Part shown: one piece after another, positions 1-10,230 of the stretch
Layout of the letters: each line of letters opens with the position of its first letter
How positions within the stretch are numbered: position 1 is the stretch's first letter
Assembly: GCA_017590115.1 (NCBI GenBank)
Contig: JAGGNK010012559.1
Location: 1,791,459 to 1,855,458, forward strand
Direction: 5' to 3'
DNA length: 64,000 nucleotides
Source of the DNA: Montifringilla adamsi
Taxonomy: Eukaryota; Chordata; Aves; Passeriformes; Passeridae
Position numbers and translations under genes: made by a program
Notes under the pieces: generated by a model
The model's database searches: none
Seen by the model: only the letters and a program-made list of their open reading frames with translations
What the model was told of the DNA's origin: nothing

Positions 1-59
1 CTGGAGCAGAGTGAGGGCAGAGCTCCCCGGGGCTGCAGCTCCTCCCGAGGGGCAGCTCC

Positions 60-332
60 CATCTCTGCTCGGGGACAGGGACAGGAGCCAGGGCACGGCT
101 GGGGCTGGGCCAGGGCAGCTCAGGCTGGAGATCAGGGCAAGGTTCTTCCCCCAGAGGGTGCTGGCACTGCCCAGGCTCCCCAGGGAATGGGCACGGCCCC
201 GAGGCTGCCAGAGCTCCAGGGATGCCCAGGGTGGGGTTGTTGGGGGGTCTGGGCAGGGTTGGGGCTGGACTGGATCATCCTGTGGGTCCTTCCAGCCCAG
301 GGTGTTCTGTGTAATTAATTGTGTAATTAATT
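60..332 (+). repeat. CR1 LINE 3' end fragment
   Basis: The block runs from an 'aggttcttcccccagagg' segment through 'ccagggatgcccagggtgg' to 'gtccttccagcccagg', then ends in two copies of GTGTAATTAATT (309-332). This order is the 3' end of a CR1 non-LTR retrotransposon with its short tandem tail. CR1 copies insert by target-primed reverse transcription and are usually 5'-truncated, as here. Near-identical blocks recur at 26985 (+), 51835 (-) and 53338 (-). No coding part is retained. Confidence 0.75.
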
Positions 333-516
333 AGTCCTCTGTGCTGCTGCACATCCTCCATGGTGAAGGTTCCCCTCCCTCAGTGTGGATGCCTCTGTCA
401 GGTGTCAAAGCACAAACAAAGCTGAATCTCCTCTCCACAGACACTGCAGGGACACCAGAAGCCCCAAACAGCTCTGTGGCCCTGCAGGAGGCACCGAGAG
501 GTGCTCTGGAGGCTTC
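333..516. other. Unique left flank of the 3.1-kb duplication
   Basis: Non-repetitive sequence. It holds a possible splice acceptor (CTCCTCTCCACAG ending at 440) followed by an open frame to 649. The frame has no recognised domain, and its downstream half recurs in the duplicated unit at 3668 onward. I do not call an exon. Confidence 0.3.
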
Positions 517-679
517 AGCTGATTTCCACAGAACAGAAGAGCACTTAGACCCACCTGAGCTTCCAGTGCACCTTTGCCAGGCAGGGGAATTGCCCAGGTG
601 CCTAGCCTTGGTCTGGCTGCCCCGGTGCCATGGCCAGGGCAGGCTGTGATGAGGAGATCCCAACTCCTCCTGTCCTGGG

Positions 680-830
680 GTAATCCCAGCTCCTGCCCCT
701 GGAGGATCCTGGCTCCTCCTGCACCTGGATGATCCCACCTCCTGCCCCTGGAGGATCCTGGCTCCTCCTGCACCTGGATGATCCCACCTCCTGCCCCTGG
801 AGGATCCTGGCTCCTCCTGCGCCACTCTCC
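680..830. repeat. 49-bp minisatellite (copy 1)
   Basis: Three copies of a 49-bp unit containing 'ctggaggatcctggctcc' at 701, 750 and 799. It produces open frames on the minus strand with arginine- and glycine-rich repeats; these are artefacts of the array. Its counterpart in the second segmental copy is longer and more mixed. Confidence 0.85.
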
Positions 831-1424
831 CTGGAGCTCTGGGGCTGTGAGAAAGATTGAGCTGTTTGTTTTGCCTTGTCTGTCTCTTTATGCATCCCCA
901 AGTCCCCAGTGACTCCGACAGCAGCTTCCAACACAGAAGGCATCCCTGTTCTCATGGATCTGTTAAATAAAATGTCAGCAGGTGACAACACAGCCTTCCT
1001 TGGTGCTGCTGTAATTTAGCTGAGTTAAGGAGGGATCAGAGCCTGGCACCAGGTTTGGATTTAGAACCTGGTCTGGGCTCTATTTGATACAGACCCCAGA
1101 GTGCAGAGACAGCCTGTCCATGCCCAGGCTTCCTCCTGCATGGCTTTCACCTGTGGCTGGTCCACTCTCACCTGCAGGGGGACAGCAGCACTCAGGGACC
1201 TCCAGGCTGGCACAGGTGGGGTGGGTGGGCACTGCCACCTCTCCAACCGTGGTGCCACCCCTACAGCTGAGCCTGGAAAGGCAGGAATGAAGAAGTGTTG
1301 GAGGGTTTTACCACCACCAAAGTTTTTGCCACCACCACCATGGTTTTTACTGTGACCAAAGGCTCATTTTCCCTTTCAGCCACCCCAGTTCTGTTGCTGG
1401 CAGAAGCCATCACACCCTTCTACT

Positions 1425-1941
1425 TGATGCCTTAGGATTTTAGCTTTTATATTTTTCATATATTATGAAAAATATATACTTTTTCATATATTATCATATA
1501 TTTTAATATATTTTTCATATATTGTTATTTTTGTATATATAGTCCTGCAGTTCTTTAGTGCATAACTCCAAACTCCACACACAGTGTGAGATCTGCTTTC
1601 CCATATTGATGGCAGACACAATAATTCCTCTCCAGGCCTGGCAATCAAGGACACCTCACCTCAAGGCCCTGAGAGATGGAAACAAAAGTGAGTTGGGGGG
1701 AGCAAACTTGGGGTCAATGACTTCATTAGCTGAAGCTGCAATTAGAAGATGAACCCCCAATATGCAAATGGAACAAACTTATAAAAGTGTGAAAACCCCT
1801 GACCCATTGTCCGTTTTGGGTGCAGCCCCTTGGGGGCTTTGTCTGCCCTAAATGTACCTGAAGGCCCTTCAGTAAATATACCTGCTCTTTATTCCCTTAA
1901 TTTTGTCTGGCCTCTTTTTGGGTAGCCCCAAAAAGGCATCA
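1425..1941 (+). mobile_element. Solo LTR of an avian endogenous retrovirus (copy 1)
   Basis: The element opens with TGATGCC (1425) and closes with GGCATCA (1935-1941), so its ends are inverted repeats of the TG...CA type. It carries an octamer ATGCAAAT at 1762-1769, a TATA box TATAAAAG at 1780-1787 and a poly(A)-signal-like AGTAAATA near 1871, in the order expected of U3-R-U5. An AT-rich run lies near the 5' end. The start and promoter region resemble the minus-strand LTR at 55700-56156, suggesting one family. No internal retroviral region is present. A clean target-site duplication was not found. Class (ERVK or ERVL) is unresolved. Confidence 0.75.
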
Positions 1942-3164
1942 CTGTTCATCTGAAACCACTGCAGCACAACCTGGGCCGTCCTCTTGGAGGTTTTAATTTT
2001 AAGATGGTGCTCAGAGAACCACGCAGAGCCTGAACCATTGACTGAGAAGGTTCCCTGTGCTGGCACAGGAGGGGAAGGAGCAGCACGAGCCCCTCTCAGC
2101 AGCTGCAGACCTGTTTGCAGGGTCTCATCCCCAGCAGCAGCACTGTCAATCACAGCCCATGTTCTGGGGAGAGGAGACAGATTTCCTGCTATCAAAGTGA
2201 CAGGTACAAAACCCATCCCTGACCTTTGCTCCCTCGAGCTCTGCCTAATGCTCAGCAAGATCCCCCCAGCCAATGGTGGTCTCCAGGTGAGGATTCAGTA
2301 TTGAAACCTTACATTTCATAGCTGAAATTAAAAAAAAAAAAATGAACCTGTTTGTTCTGTCTGTGGGGAGTGTTCACACCATCCTCTAGCAATCCTTGCT
2401 TTCAGCTGACACTGCTCATCATGATTAAATATGAAATTTTAAATATCAAGTTACCATGGCCATGAACTTCATTTTTATTGTGGAGCATTCACATCTCTCC
2501 TTTTGTTCCTTTTGCAGCATGCAAGCTGCTGGAGTCCTGCCTGGTGGTGAGTGAACTGCCCTGAAAATCCCCTTTAGAAACAACCAGAGACATCCCCTTT
2601 TTTTTTTCACATTTATCATTACACAGCGGGTTTGTGAAGTATCAATTAGCTGTGTTGATTTTTCCATTCTTTAAACCACCCTGCAACCACAGCAGTGAGG
2701 GGCTTAACCCAGCCCTCACCTTCCCGCATCCTCTGTGGTGTGAATTCATTTCCAAACAGGTTATTTTGCAGATCAGGAGCTGCCATTTCGCCTTGCTGAG
2801 CTCAAAGCAATGAGCTGGGCTGGCTCTGACTCTTTAAAAACTTCTTCATGCTCTGGCCACACTTTCTGCTCCTTCACCACAGATGAAAACATGGGTTGTG
2901 ACACCCTTGGTGACATCAGAAATTGTGAAATTCTGGTGAAAAGCAGTGGCAAACTAAATACACAGTGTCTGAAGGTGTATCCAGAGCTCTGTTTGCCAAG
3001 CAGCCCTTCCCAGGATCCTGTTGATGCAGCAGGAACACGAGAGCATTAATCATCAGCTGTTTCTCCCCAAAACTCTTCTCTGCGGGTCATGGGAAACATC
3101 CCCCTGCGCCACGCTCAGTTAATTAATTTGTGTCTCTGTGCACAGCAATAATTGAGTCTCTGGT
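1942..3164. other. Unique sequence inside the duplicated unit
   Basis: Between the LTR and the CR1 end I see no gene, RNA or recognised repeat. Poly(A) at about 2328-2341 and poly(T) at about 2598-2608 differ by a few bases in copy 2. Short ORFs on either strand show no recognisable product. The counterpart in copy 2 is 5178-6397. Confidence 0.5.
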
Positions 3165-3374
3165 TCCTTTCCCCACGGTGTTCAGAGAGTCTCTTCTCTC
3201 CATCAGGCTGAGTGGCTCTGCCGTGGGCTGGGGGAATCTGGGGAAAGCTCTGGAAGTGCCCAAGGCCAGGCTGGACAGGGCTCAGAGCCCCCTGGGGCAG
3301 TGGAAGGTGGAATGGGATGAGCTTTACAGTCCTTCCATCCCAGTCCATTCCATGATGCCGTGATGATTCTGTCT
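3165..3374 (+). repeat. CR1 3' end (copy 1)
   Basis: Contains 'aaggccaggctggacagg', 'ggggcagtggaaggtgg' and a degenerate tail 'catgatgccgtgatgattc', the 3' end of a CR1 read left to right. The tail runs directly into the (CCCAT)n array. Confidence 0.75.
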
Positions 3375-3567
3375 CCCATCCCATCCCATCCCATCCCATC
3401 CCATCCCATCCCATCCCATCCCATCCCATCCCATCCCATCCCATCCCATCCCATCCCATCCCATCCCATCCCATCCCATCCCATCCCATCCCATCCCATC
3501 CCATCCCATCCCATCCCATCCCATCATCCCATCCCATCCCACCCCATCCCACCCCATCCCAGCAGAG
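3375..3567. repeat. (CCCAT)n pentanucleotide array, 30 perfect units
   Basis: An uninterrupted run of CCCAT from 3375 to 3524 (150 bases, 30 units), followed by imperfect CCCAT/CCCCAT units. It starts exactly at the tail of a CR1, so it probably grew from the CR1 tail. All frames through it stay open (for example a GMGWD repeat on the minus strand), which explains the long ORFs there. Confidence 0.95.
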
Positions 3568-3834
3568 CTGGAGCTCCAGGTGGATGCTGGGCATGGCCTG
3601 CCCTGCTGGGCACCTCAGTGCCTCTGGCAGTGCTGCCTGCTCTGCCCTCCCTGATGGAGTCAAAATCAGCTGATTTCCACAGAACAGAAGAGCACTTAGA
3701 CCCACCTGAGCTTCCAGTGCACCTTTGCCAGGCAGGGGAATTGCCCAGGTGCCTAGCCTTGGTCTGGCTGCCCCGGTGCCATGGCCAGGGCAGGCTGTGA
3801 TGAGGAGATCCCAACTCCTCCTGTCCTGGGGTAA

Positions 3835-4018
3835 TCCCAGCTCCTGCCCCTGGAGGATCCTGGCTCCTCCTGCCCCTGGATGATCCCACCTCCTGCCCCT
3901 GGATGATCCCATCTCCTGCCCCTGGAGGATCCCACCTCCTGCCCCTGGAGGATCCTGGCTCCTCCTGCACCTGGATGATCCCACCTCCTGCCCCTGGAGG
4001 ATCCTGGCTCCTCCTGCG
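3835..4018. repeat. 49-bp minisatellite (copy 2, expanded)
   Basis: Same array as at 680-830 but with additional, partly shortened units ('ctggatgatcccacctcc' types interleaved). It has expanded or been rearranged since the segmental duplication. Confidence 0.85.
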
Positions 4019-4621
4019 CCACTCTCCCTGGAGCTCTGGGGCTGTGAGGAAGATTGAGCTGTTTGTTTTGCCTTGTCTGTCTCTTTATGCATCCCTAAGT
4101 CCCCAGTGACTCCGACAGCAGCTTCCAACACAGAAGGCATCCCTGTTCTCATGGATCTGTTAAATAAAATGTCAGCAGGTGACAACACAGCCTTCCTTGG
4201 TGCTGCTGTAATTTAGCTGAGTTAAGGAGGGATCAGAGCCTGGCACCAGGTTTGGATTTAGAACCTGGTCTGGGCTCTATTTGATACAGACCACAGAGTG
4301 CAGAGACAGCCTGTCCATGCCCAGGCTTCCTCCTGCATGGCTTTCACCTGTGGCTGGTCCACTCTCACCTGCAGGGGGACAGCAGCACTCAGGGACCTCC
4401 AGGCTGGCACAGGTGGGGTGGGTGGGCACTGCCACCTCTCCAACCGTGGTGCCACCCCTACAGCTGAGCCTGGAAAGGCAGGAATGAAGAAGTGTTGGAG
4501 GGTTTTACCACCACCAAAGTTTTTGCCACCACCACCATGGTTTTTACTGTGACCAAAGGCTCATTTTCCCTTTCAGCCACCCCAGTTCTGTTGCTGGCAG
4601 AAGCCATCACACCCTTCTAGT

Positions 4622-5177
4622 TGATGCCTTAGGATTTTAGCTTTTATATTTTTCATGTATTATGAAAAATATATACTTTTTCATATATTATCATATATTA
4701 TGAAAAATATATACTTTTTCATATATTATCATATATTTTCATATATTTTTTCATATATTGTTATTTTTGTATATATAGTCCTGCAGTTCTTTAGTGCATA
4801 ACTCCAAACTCCACACACAGTGTGAGATCTGCTTTCCCATATTGATGGCAGACACAATAATTCCTCTCCAGGCCTGGCAATCAAGGACACCTCACCTCAA
4901 GGCCCTGAGAGATGGAAACAAAAGTGAGTTGGGGGGAGCAAACTTGGGGTCAATGACTTCATTAGCTGAAGCTGCAATTAGAAGATGAACCCCCAATATG
5001 CAAATGGAACAAACTTATAAAAGTGTGAAAACCCCTGACCCATTGTCCGTTTTGGGTGCAGCCCCTTGGGGGCTTTGTCTGCCCTAAATGTACCTGAAGG
5101 CCCTTCAGTAAATATACCTGCTCTTTATTCCCTTAATTTTGTCTGGCCTGTTTTTGGGTAGCCCCAAAAAGGCATCA
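4622..5177 (+). mobile_element. Solo LTR of an avian endogenous retrovirus (copy 2)
   Basis: Duplicate of the LTR at 1425-1941, carried along by the segmental duplication rather than inserted independently. The octamer is at 4998-5005 and the TATA box at 5016-5023. The AT-rich run near the 5' end (about 4645-4770) is roughly 40 bp longer than in copy 1. Confidence 0.75.
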
Positions 5178-6397
5178 CTGTTCATCTGAAACCACTGCAG
5201 CACAACCTGGGCCGTCCTCTTGGAGGTTTTAATTTTAAGATGGTGCTCAGAGAACCACGCAGAGCCTGAACCATTGACTGAGAAGGTTCCCTGTGCTGGC
5301 ACAGGAGGGGAAGGAGCAGCACGAGCCCCTCTCAGCAGCTGCAGACCTGTTTGCCGGGTCTCATCCCCAGCAGCAGCACTGTCAATCACAGCCCATGTTC
5401 TGGGGAGAGGAGACAGATTTCCTGCTATCAAAGTGACAGGTACAAAACCCATCCCTGACCTTTGCTCCCTCGAGCTCTGCCTAATGCTCAGCAAGATCCC
5501 CCCAGCCAATGGTGGTCTCCAGGTGAGGATTCAGTATTGAAACCTTACATTTCATAGCTGAAATTTAAAAAAAAAACGAACCTGTTTGTTCTGTCTGTGG
5601 GGAGTGTTCACACCATCCTCTAGCAATCCTTGCTTTCAGCTGACACTGCTCATCATGATTAAATATGAAATTTTAAATATCAAGTTACCATGGCCATGAA
5701 CTTCATTTTTATTGTGGAGCATTCACATCTCTCCTTTTGTTCCTTTTGCAGCATGCAAGCTGCTGGAGTCCTGCCTGGTGGTGAGTGAACTGCCCTGAAA
5801 ATCCCCTTTAGAAACAACCAGAGACATCCCCTTTTTTTTTCACATTTATCATTACACAGCGGGTTTGTGAAGTATCAATTAGCTGTGTTGATTTTTCCAT
5901 TCTTTAAACCACCCTGCAACCACAGCAGTGAGGGGCTTAACCCAGCCCTCACCTTCCCGCATCCTCTGTGGTGTGAATTCATTTCCAAACAGGTTATTTT
6001 GCAGATCAGGAGCTGCCATTTCGCCTTGCTGAGCTCAAAGCAATGAGCTGGGCTGGCTCTGACTCTTTAAAAACTTCTTCATGCTCTGGCCACACTTTCT
6101 GCTCCTTCACCACAGATGAAAACATGGGTTGTGACACCCTTGGTGACATCAGAAATTGTGAAATTCTGGTGAAAAGCAGTGGCAAACTAAATACACAGTG
6201 TCTGAAGGTGTATCCAGAGCTCTGTTTGCCAAGCAGCCCTTCCCAGGATCCTGTTGATGCAGCAGGAACACGAGAGCATTAATCATCAGCTGTTTCTCCC
6301 CAAAACTCTTCTCTGCGGGTCATGGGAAACATCCCCCTGCGCCACGCTCAGTTAATTAATTTGTGTCTCTGTGCACAGCAATAATTGAGTCTCTGGT

Positions 6398-6607
6398 TCC
6401 TTTCCCCACGGTGTTCAGAGAGTCTCTTCTCTCCATCAGGCTGAGTGGCTCTGCCGTGGGCTGGGGGAATCTGGGGAAAGCTCTGGAAGTGCCCAAGGCC
6501 AGGCTGGACAGGGCTCAGAGCCCCCTGGGGCAGTGGAAGGTGGAATGGGATGAGCTTTACAGTCCTTCCATCCCAGTCCATTCCATGATGCCGTGATGAT
6601 TCTGTCT
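6398..6607 (+). repeat. CR1 3' end (copy 2)
   Basis: Duplicate of the CR1 end at 3165-3374, essentially unchanged, again leading into (CCCAT)n. Confidence 0.75.
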
Positions 6608-6675
6608 CCCATCCCATCCCATCCCATCCCATCCCATCATCCCATCCCATCCCACCCCATCCCACCCCATCCCAG
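6608..6675. repeat. (CCCAT)n array, 6 perfect units
   Basis: Six perfect units (6608-6637) followed by the same imperfect tail as copy 1. The 30-to-6 difference accounts for 120 bp between the two segmental copies. Confidence 0.95.
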
Positions 6676-6779
6676 CAGAGCTGGAGCTCCAGGTGGATGC
6701 TGGGCATGGCCTGCCCTGCTGGGCACCTCAGTGCCTCTGGCAGTGCTGCCTGCTCTGCCCTCCCTGATGGAGTCAAAAT

Positions 6780-8477
6780 GATTTCCCACGAGCTCCTTCT
6801 GGATTCTGAGGGATCTGTGCCAGTGCTGTGTCCTGGCTCCCCATCACAGCCTGGAGTCCCTCCAAGGATGCTTCCACCACCCCCAAAATCACAGAATTCA
6901 GGCCAGGTTAGCCACATTCCCCTCTCTGCATTCCCCTCCTGCTGCTGTTGTGTGGCACACACCTCCCAGGGGTCCATCCCCATGGAAATGCCAATTCCCA
7001 TGGGAAGAGCTGCCCTGCACAGGAGCTGCTGCCCTTCACAGCCTGCCCTATTCTGTTCTCTGAGCAAAGCAGCCAGGGCTTCAGCCAGCTCTTGCCACAA
7101 ACAGGGCCCGTCCTCAGAACCTCCCCGTGGGCTGACGGGCAGCACAGCCCCTCCTGAGCCTGCCAAGGAGCTCCCAGGGCTGCTGCCTGGACTCTCTGTC
7201 TCAGGCTGAAAGATTTACCCGGGGGCAGACACCTGTCTGTTCAAACCAAGACATTCTCCCACTCCTTTCTTGGCTCACTTTGCTCCTGGCTCCATGGCCA
7301 AGCTCCCCAGAGCTCACATTCCTGCTCAGGCTGATTTGTACCCCACAGCACCACCCTTTAAAGCAGCACTGGACTCGTTCCACTGCCACATGGGTTCAAG
7401 GTTGGACCCTTTTCTTCCTCCCTTCCTGAGTCCCTCAGGAATTTCCACACAGGAGGTGAAAGGAGCAAAGCACTCCAGGGACTTTTTTATGTGCAAATGC
7501 CACAAAAGGAAGTGGCTGCTTTGCTCTGCCCTAACCCGAGTTTGCACTGCAGGAGAAGAGACCCTGAGGTGGGTTTGGGAGGTGCCCCAGCAGGGAAAGC
7601 TGCAAAGCTGGCCCTTGGGGCTGTCTGAGTGCCAAGGCTGGGTGTTCCCAGAGCAGTGCAGCCCCCAGCCCCTCCTGGGCAGCCAGAAGCTCTGTGCACC
7701 CAGCCCCTGGAGCTGCCACCATCCTGCAGTGACAGACACCTCACAGGCTGCCAGACACGCAGGGCTCAGCACCCTGACCCCTGAGCCGGGGAGGATGAGC
7801 TCAGCTTAGCTGGAGCTAAAACCAGGCCAGGGATTCCACACCCAGCCCAGCTGCCCCCTGCTCACAGCATCCCCCACGGGCCCAGCGGCCAGGGAGGCTC
7901 CTGGGGCTCTGCAGGAGGAGAAATCCTCAACCTGGTCAAAGAACTCAAAAAAAAACCACAAACCCTTTCCTTGGCCAAGCATCCATCAATTCCACAGCTT
8001 CAGGTGGGAAACGTGGCTGCAGGTGCTCTGCCTGTCCCTGTGCCCCCCGAGGTGTCCTGGGACAGGTCAAGGTGGCTCAGTTGGTTGGGCAAAGCTGTGC
8101 TTTGCACCTGCGGAGATATTTCAAAGGCAGCGCCAGAAAATAAGGGCGTGAAAGGAGGGCAAACCTCCTGCTTTGAACCTCCTGGAGTTGTTCATCCTCT
8201 GGAAAGGAAAACAGAACATGAAAACACTTCAAAGAGACCCCTCCACCAGGCAGAGAGGAGCTGGAGTGGAGCTGCAGTGGGAGCTCAGGCATCCCCAGGC
8301 GTGCGAGAGGCTGAGAGTGTCCCCACATCACAGCCACCGTGGGAATCACACTCTGTGCTGGAAAAGAAAGCACAGGGCGGCTCCACACGGTCACCTCTGC
8401 ACCATGTGGGATGTGCTCAGCTCTGCAGCTCCAGCCCTACCCCCTGAACCGTGTCTGAGTGCAGCTGTACTGCAGGG
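6780..8477. other. Unique sequence, no gene seen
   Basis: GC-rich non-repetitive DNA between the two tandem duplications. Overlapping ORFs of up to about 180 codons occur on both strands, but none has a recognisable domain or a convincing splice-site frame. Confidence 0.4.
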
Positions 8478-10230
8478 TGAGGAGAAAATTCATTAAAAGC
8501 CATCCCTCCGGAGAAATGGCACTGATATTAAGGGTCTATCAATAATGATTCACTAGGCCATGATAGCAGCGAAATTGCAGTGATAAAGGGTGACAAAATA
8601 TTGTAAGATATGTGCATTGAGGCCGTGGAGCAAATTATCTGATGTGAGAAGCAACATGTGATGATGTGCAGGGAGCCAGCTGCTGCCCACGGGTAAGGCT
8701 GGAGAAAGGCACAGGGAATTCACTGCTCAGGGAAATTCACAGCGAAATTCAACAATTCACAGAGAAATTCAACAATTCACAAGGAATTCAATAAGGATTT
8801 TATCTGGGGCTGCTCCCTGGGGATGGGGACTGACCCCAGCACTCCTTGGGGAGGAACCCTCGCTCTGGCCAAACTCCCCTGCAGTACATGCAATTCCCCT
8901 GCAATTAATCACTAATGACTGCTGATGAGGAGTGCTCTTCCCCTCCAAACTGCTGGGCAGTCATTTCCTGTTTGGGAAGGATGAAAGTTTGACAAGAAAG
9001 TTTAACAGATGTGTCTGCTTGGCAGAAAGATTTTTGAATGTAGAATCTGAAGAAGGAATAGAAATGAAAGCAAGTTTTGATATGGAAGAAAAGAATTGCT
9101 GAGCCAGTCTTAGTGCATAACTAAGAGGGCAAAGGGTGTGTTAGTTAGAAGGGGGTTTTATGGCTTAGAGCAAAGGATAAACCCACCTCAAACAGAAGAT
9201 GTTTCTACCACAGGCAAACAAGTCTGCCAATGCTGCAATTAGAAGAAAGGTCTCAGAATTGTCCACTGCAAGAAAACGGAAAACCAACTTCTAGCTTAAA
9301 CTGTAATGTACTAACTCTTAGTGATTGGAGAACAGTAACATGAATATGGTAATTATAGTAGCTTTGATAGGCTGTAGGTAAAAGTTAAGGTACAGATTGG
9401 CTCTACTGTATTAAGATGCTCAGCAAAGAAAAGTATATAATGCATTGTAACCAAAATTAAAGGGTCTCCAGGCCTGCCTGCAGCTGGAGCTGACAGCTGT
9501 AGGCACAGGCTCTGTCAGCCACGACCCTGCACTGCTGTAACACCTTGGATACAACAAACTGCATTTTGAAGAGCTGCCTGGAGTCCTGCACCCCTCATTC
9601 AGGTTCTTATGATTTCCCACCCAAAGCTCTCCTCTGGGCACATCCCTGCCTGCCAGCAGTTGGACTTGGCGTCACTCCTGTCACTCCCAGAGCAGGCTCC
9701 AGGACAGCACAGGCAAACCCCAGGCAGTGACAGCTCTGCCTGTGCCAGAGCCCTCCAAGCCAGGCTGGCTGCTGAGCAGCTGCCCAGCTGAGCCAGTCCA
9801 GCTCTCCACACCCTCCTGCCAAACTCTCCCTCACCTTTTCCAGGCTGGGACACCTCATTCCCTCTTCAGGACCCGAGGAGCCCTGGGCTGGCTCTGGCAG
9901 CAGCAGAATATGTGGCTCTCTGGCTCTTGTCCCTCAAGCATTCCCCATGCCAGCAGACCCCACTCCCAGCCCCCTGGTGCCTGCTGTCACTCCCTGCTGC
10001 CATCTCTGAGCTCAGGATTGATGGGGCTGAGGATTGCGAGCAGTAAAAACACAGCGTGGAAACTGCAGCGTGTAAAAGCTGCCCCATAAAGAGCAAAGGC
10101 TTCTTCTTTTCCTCCTTGAAACCTGTAAAGCATCCAGAAAATCCCAGACCCAAAGCAGCACAGACACCTGATCCCAAATTGCTGGGAATATCCTGTGATT
10201 AGGATGTTGTGGGTGATGGTTTTAGCAGGG
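8478..10230. repeat. Tandem segmental duplication of 1.75 kb, copy 1
   Basis: The 1753-bp unit is repeated head to tail at 10231-11993. GCAGGG occurs just before this copy (8472-8477), at the junction (10225-10230) and at the end of copy 2 (11988-11993), giving a 6-bp microhomology at the breakpoint. By eye the copies differ at about six single bases plus one 10-bp expansion (TGTGCCCAGC) in copy 2. The unit contains an ERV LTR and unique flanks. Confidence 0.97.
8969..9611 (+). mobile_element. Putative solo ERV LTR (copy 1)
   Basis: An AT-rich block starting TGTTTGGG and ending near 'ggttcttatg', flanked on both sides by ATTTCC (8963-8968 and 9612-9617), which could be a 6-bp target-site duplication. 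It contains a TATATAA motif near 9433 about 20 bp upstream of an AATTAAA-type poly(A) signal, followed by a GC-richer U5-like segment. The end is not a canonical CA, so the right boundary is uncertain. No gag, pol or env sequence is present. Confidence 0.55.

Larger units (their letters stand above)
517..3666. repeat. Tandem segmental duplication, copy 1 (about 3.1 kb)
   Basis: This segment is followed directly by a second copy at 3668-6779. The two align end to end: the same LTR, the same unique sequence and the same CR1 end occur in the same order. Single-base differences are few. Most length difference comes from three tandem arrays inside the unit: a 49-bp minisatellite, an AT-rich microsatellite and (CCCAT)n. 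The outer edges are 'cttcagctgatttcc' on the left and 'gtcaaaatgatttccc' on the right, so both carry GATTTCC close to the breakpoint. Confidence 0.95.
3668..6779. repeat. Tandem segmental duplication, copy 2 (about 3.1 kb)
   Basis: Head-to-tail copy of 517-3666. The junction reads 'gtcaaaat' joined to 'cagctgatttcc', fusing the right edge of copy 1 to the left edge of copy 2. Relative to copy 1, the 49-bp minisatellite is longer, the AT-rich run inside the LTR is longer, and (CCCAT)n is much shorter. Confidence 0.95.

Noticed and set aside
3115..4188. 357-codon minus-strand open frame
   Set aside because: It crosses the duplication junction, the (CCCAT)n array (GMGWD repeat) and a minisatellite. 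Openness comes from the arrays and there is no domain.
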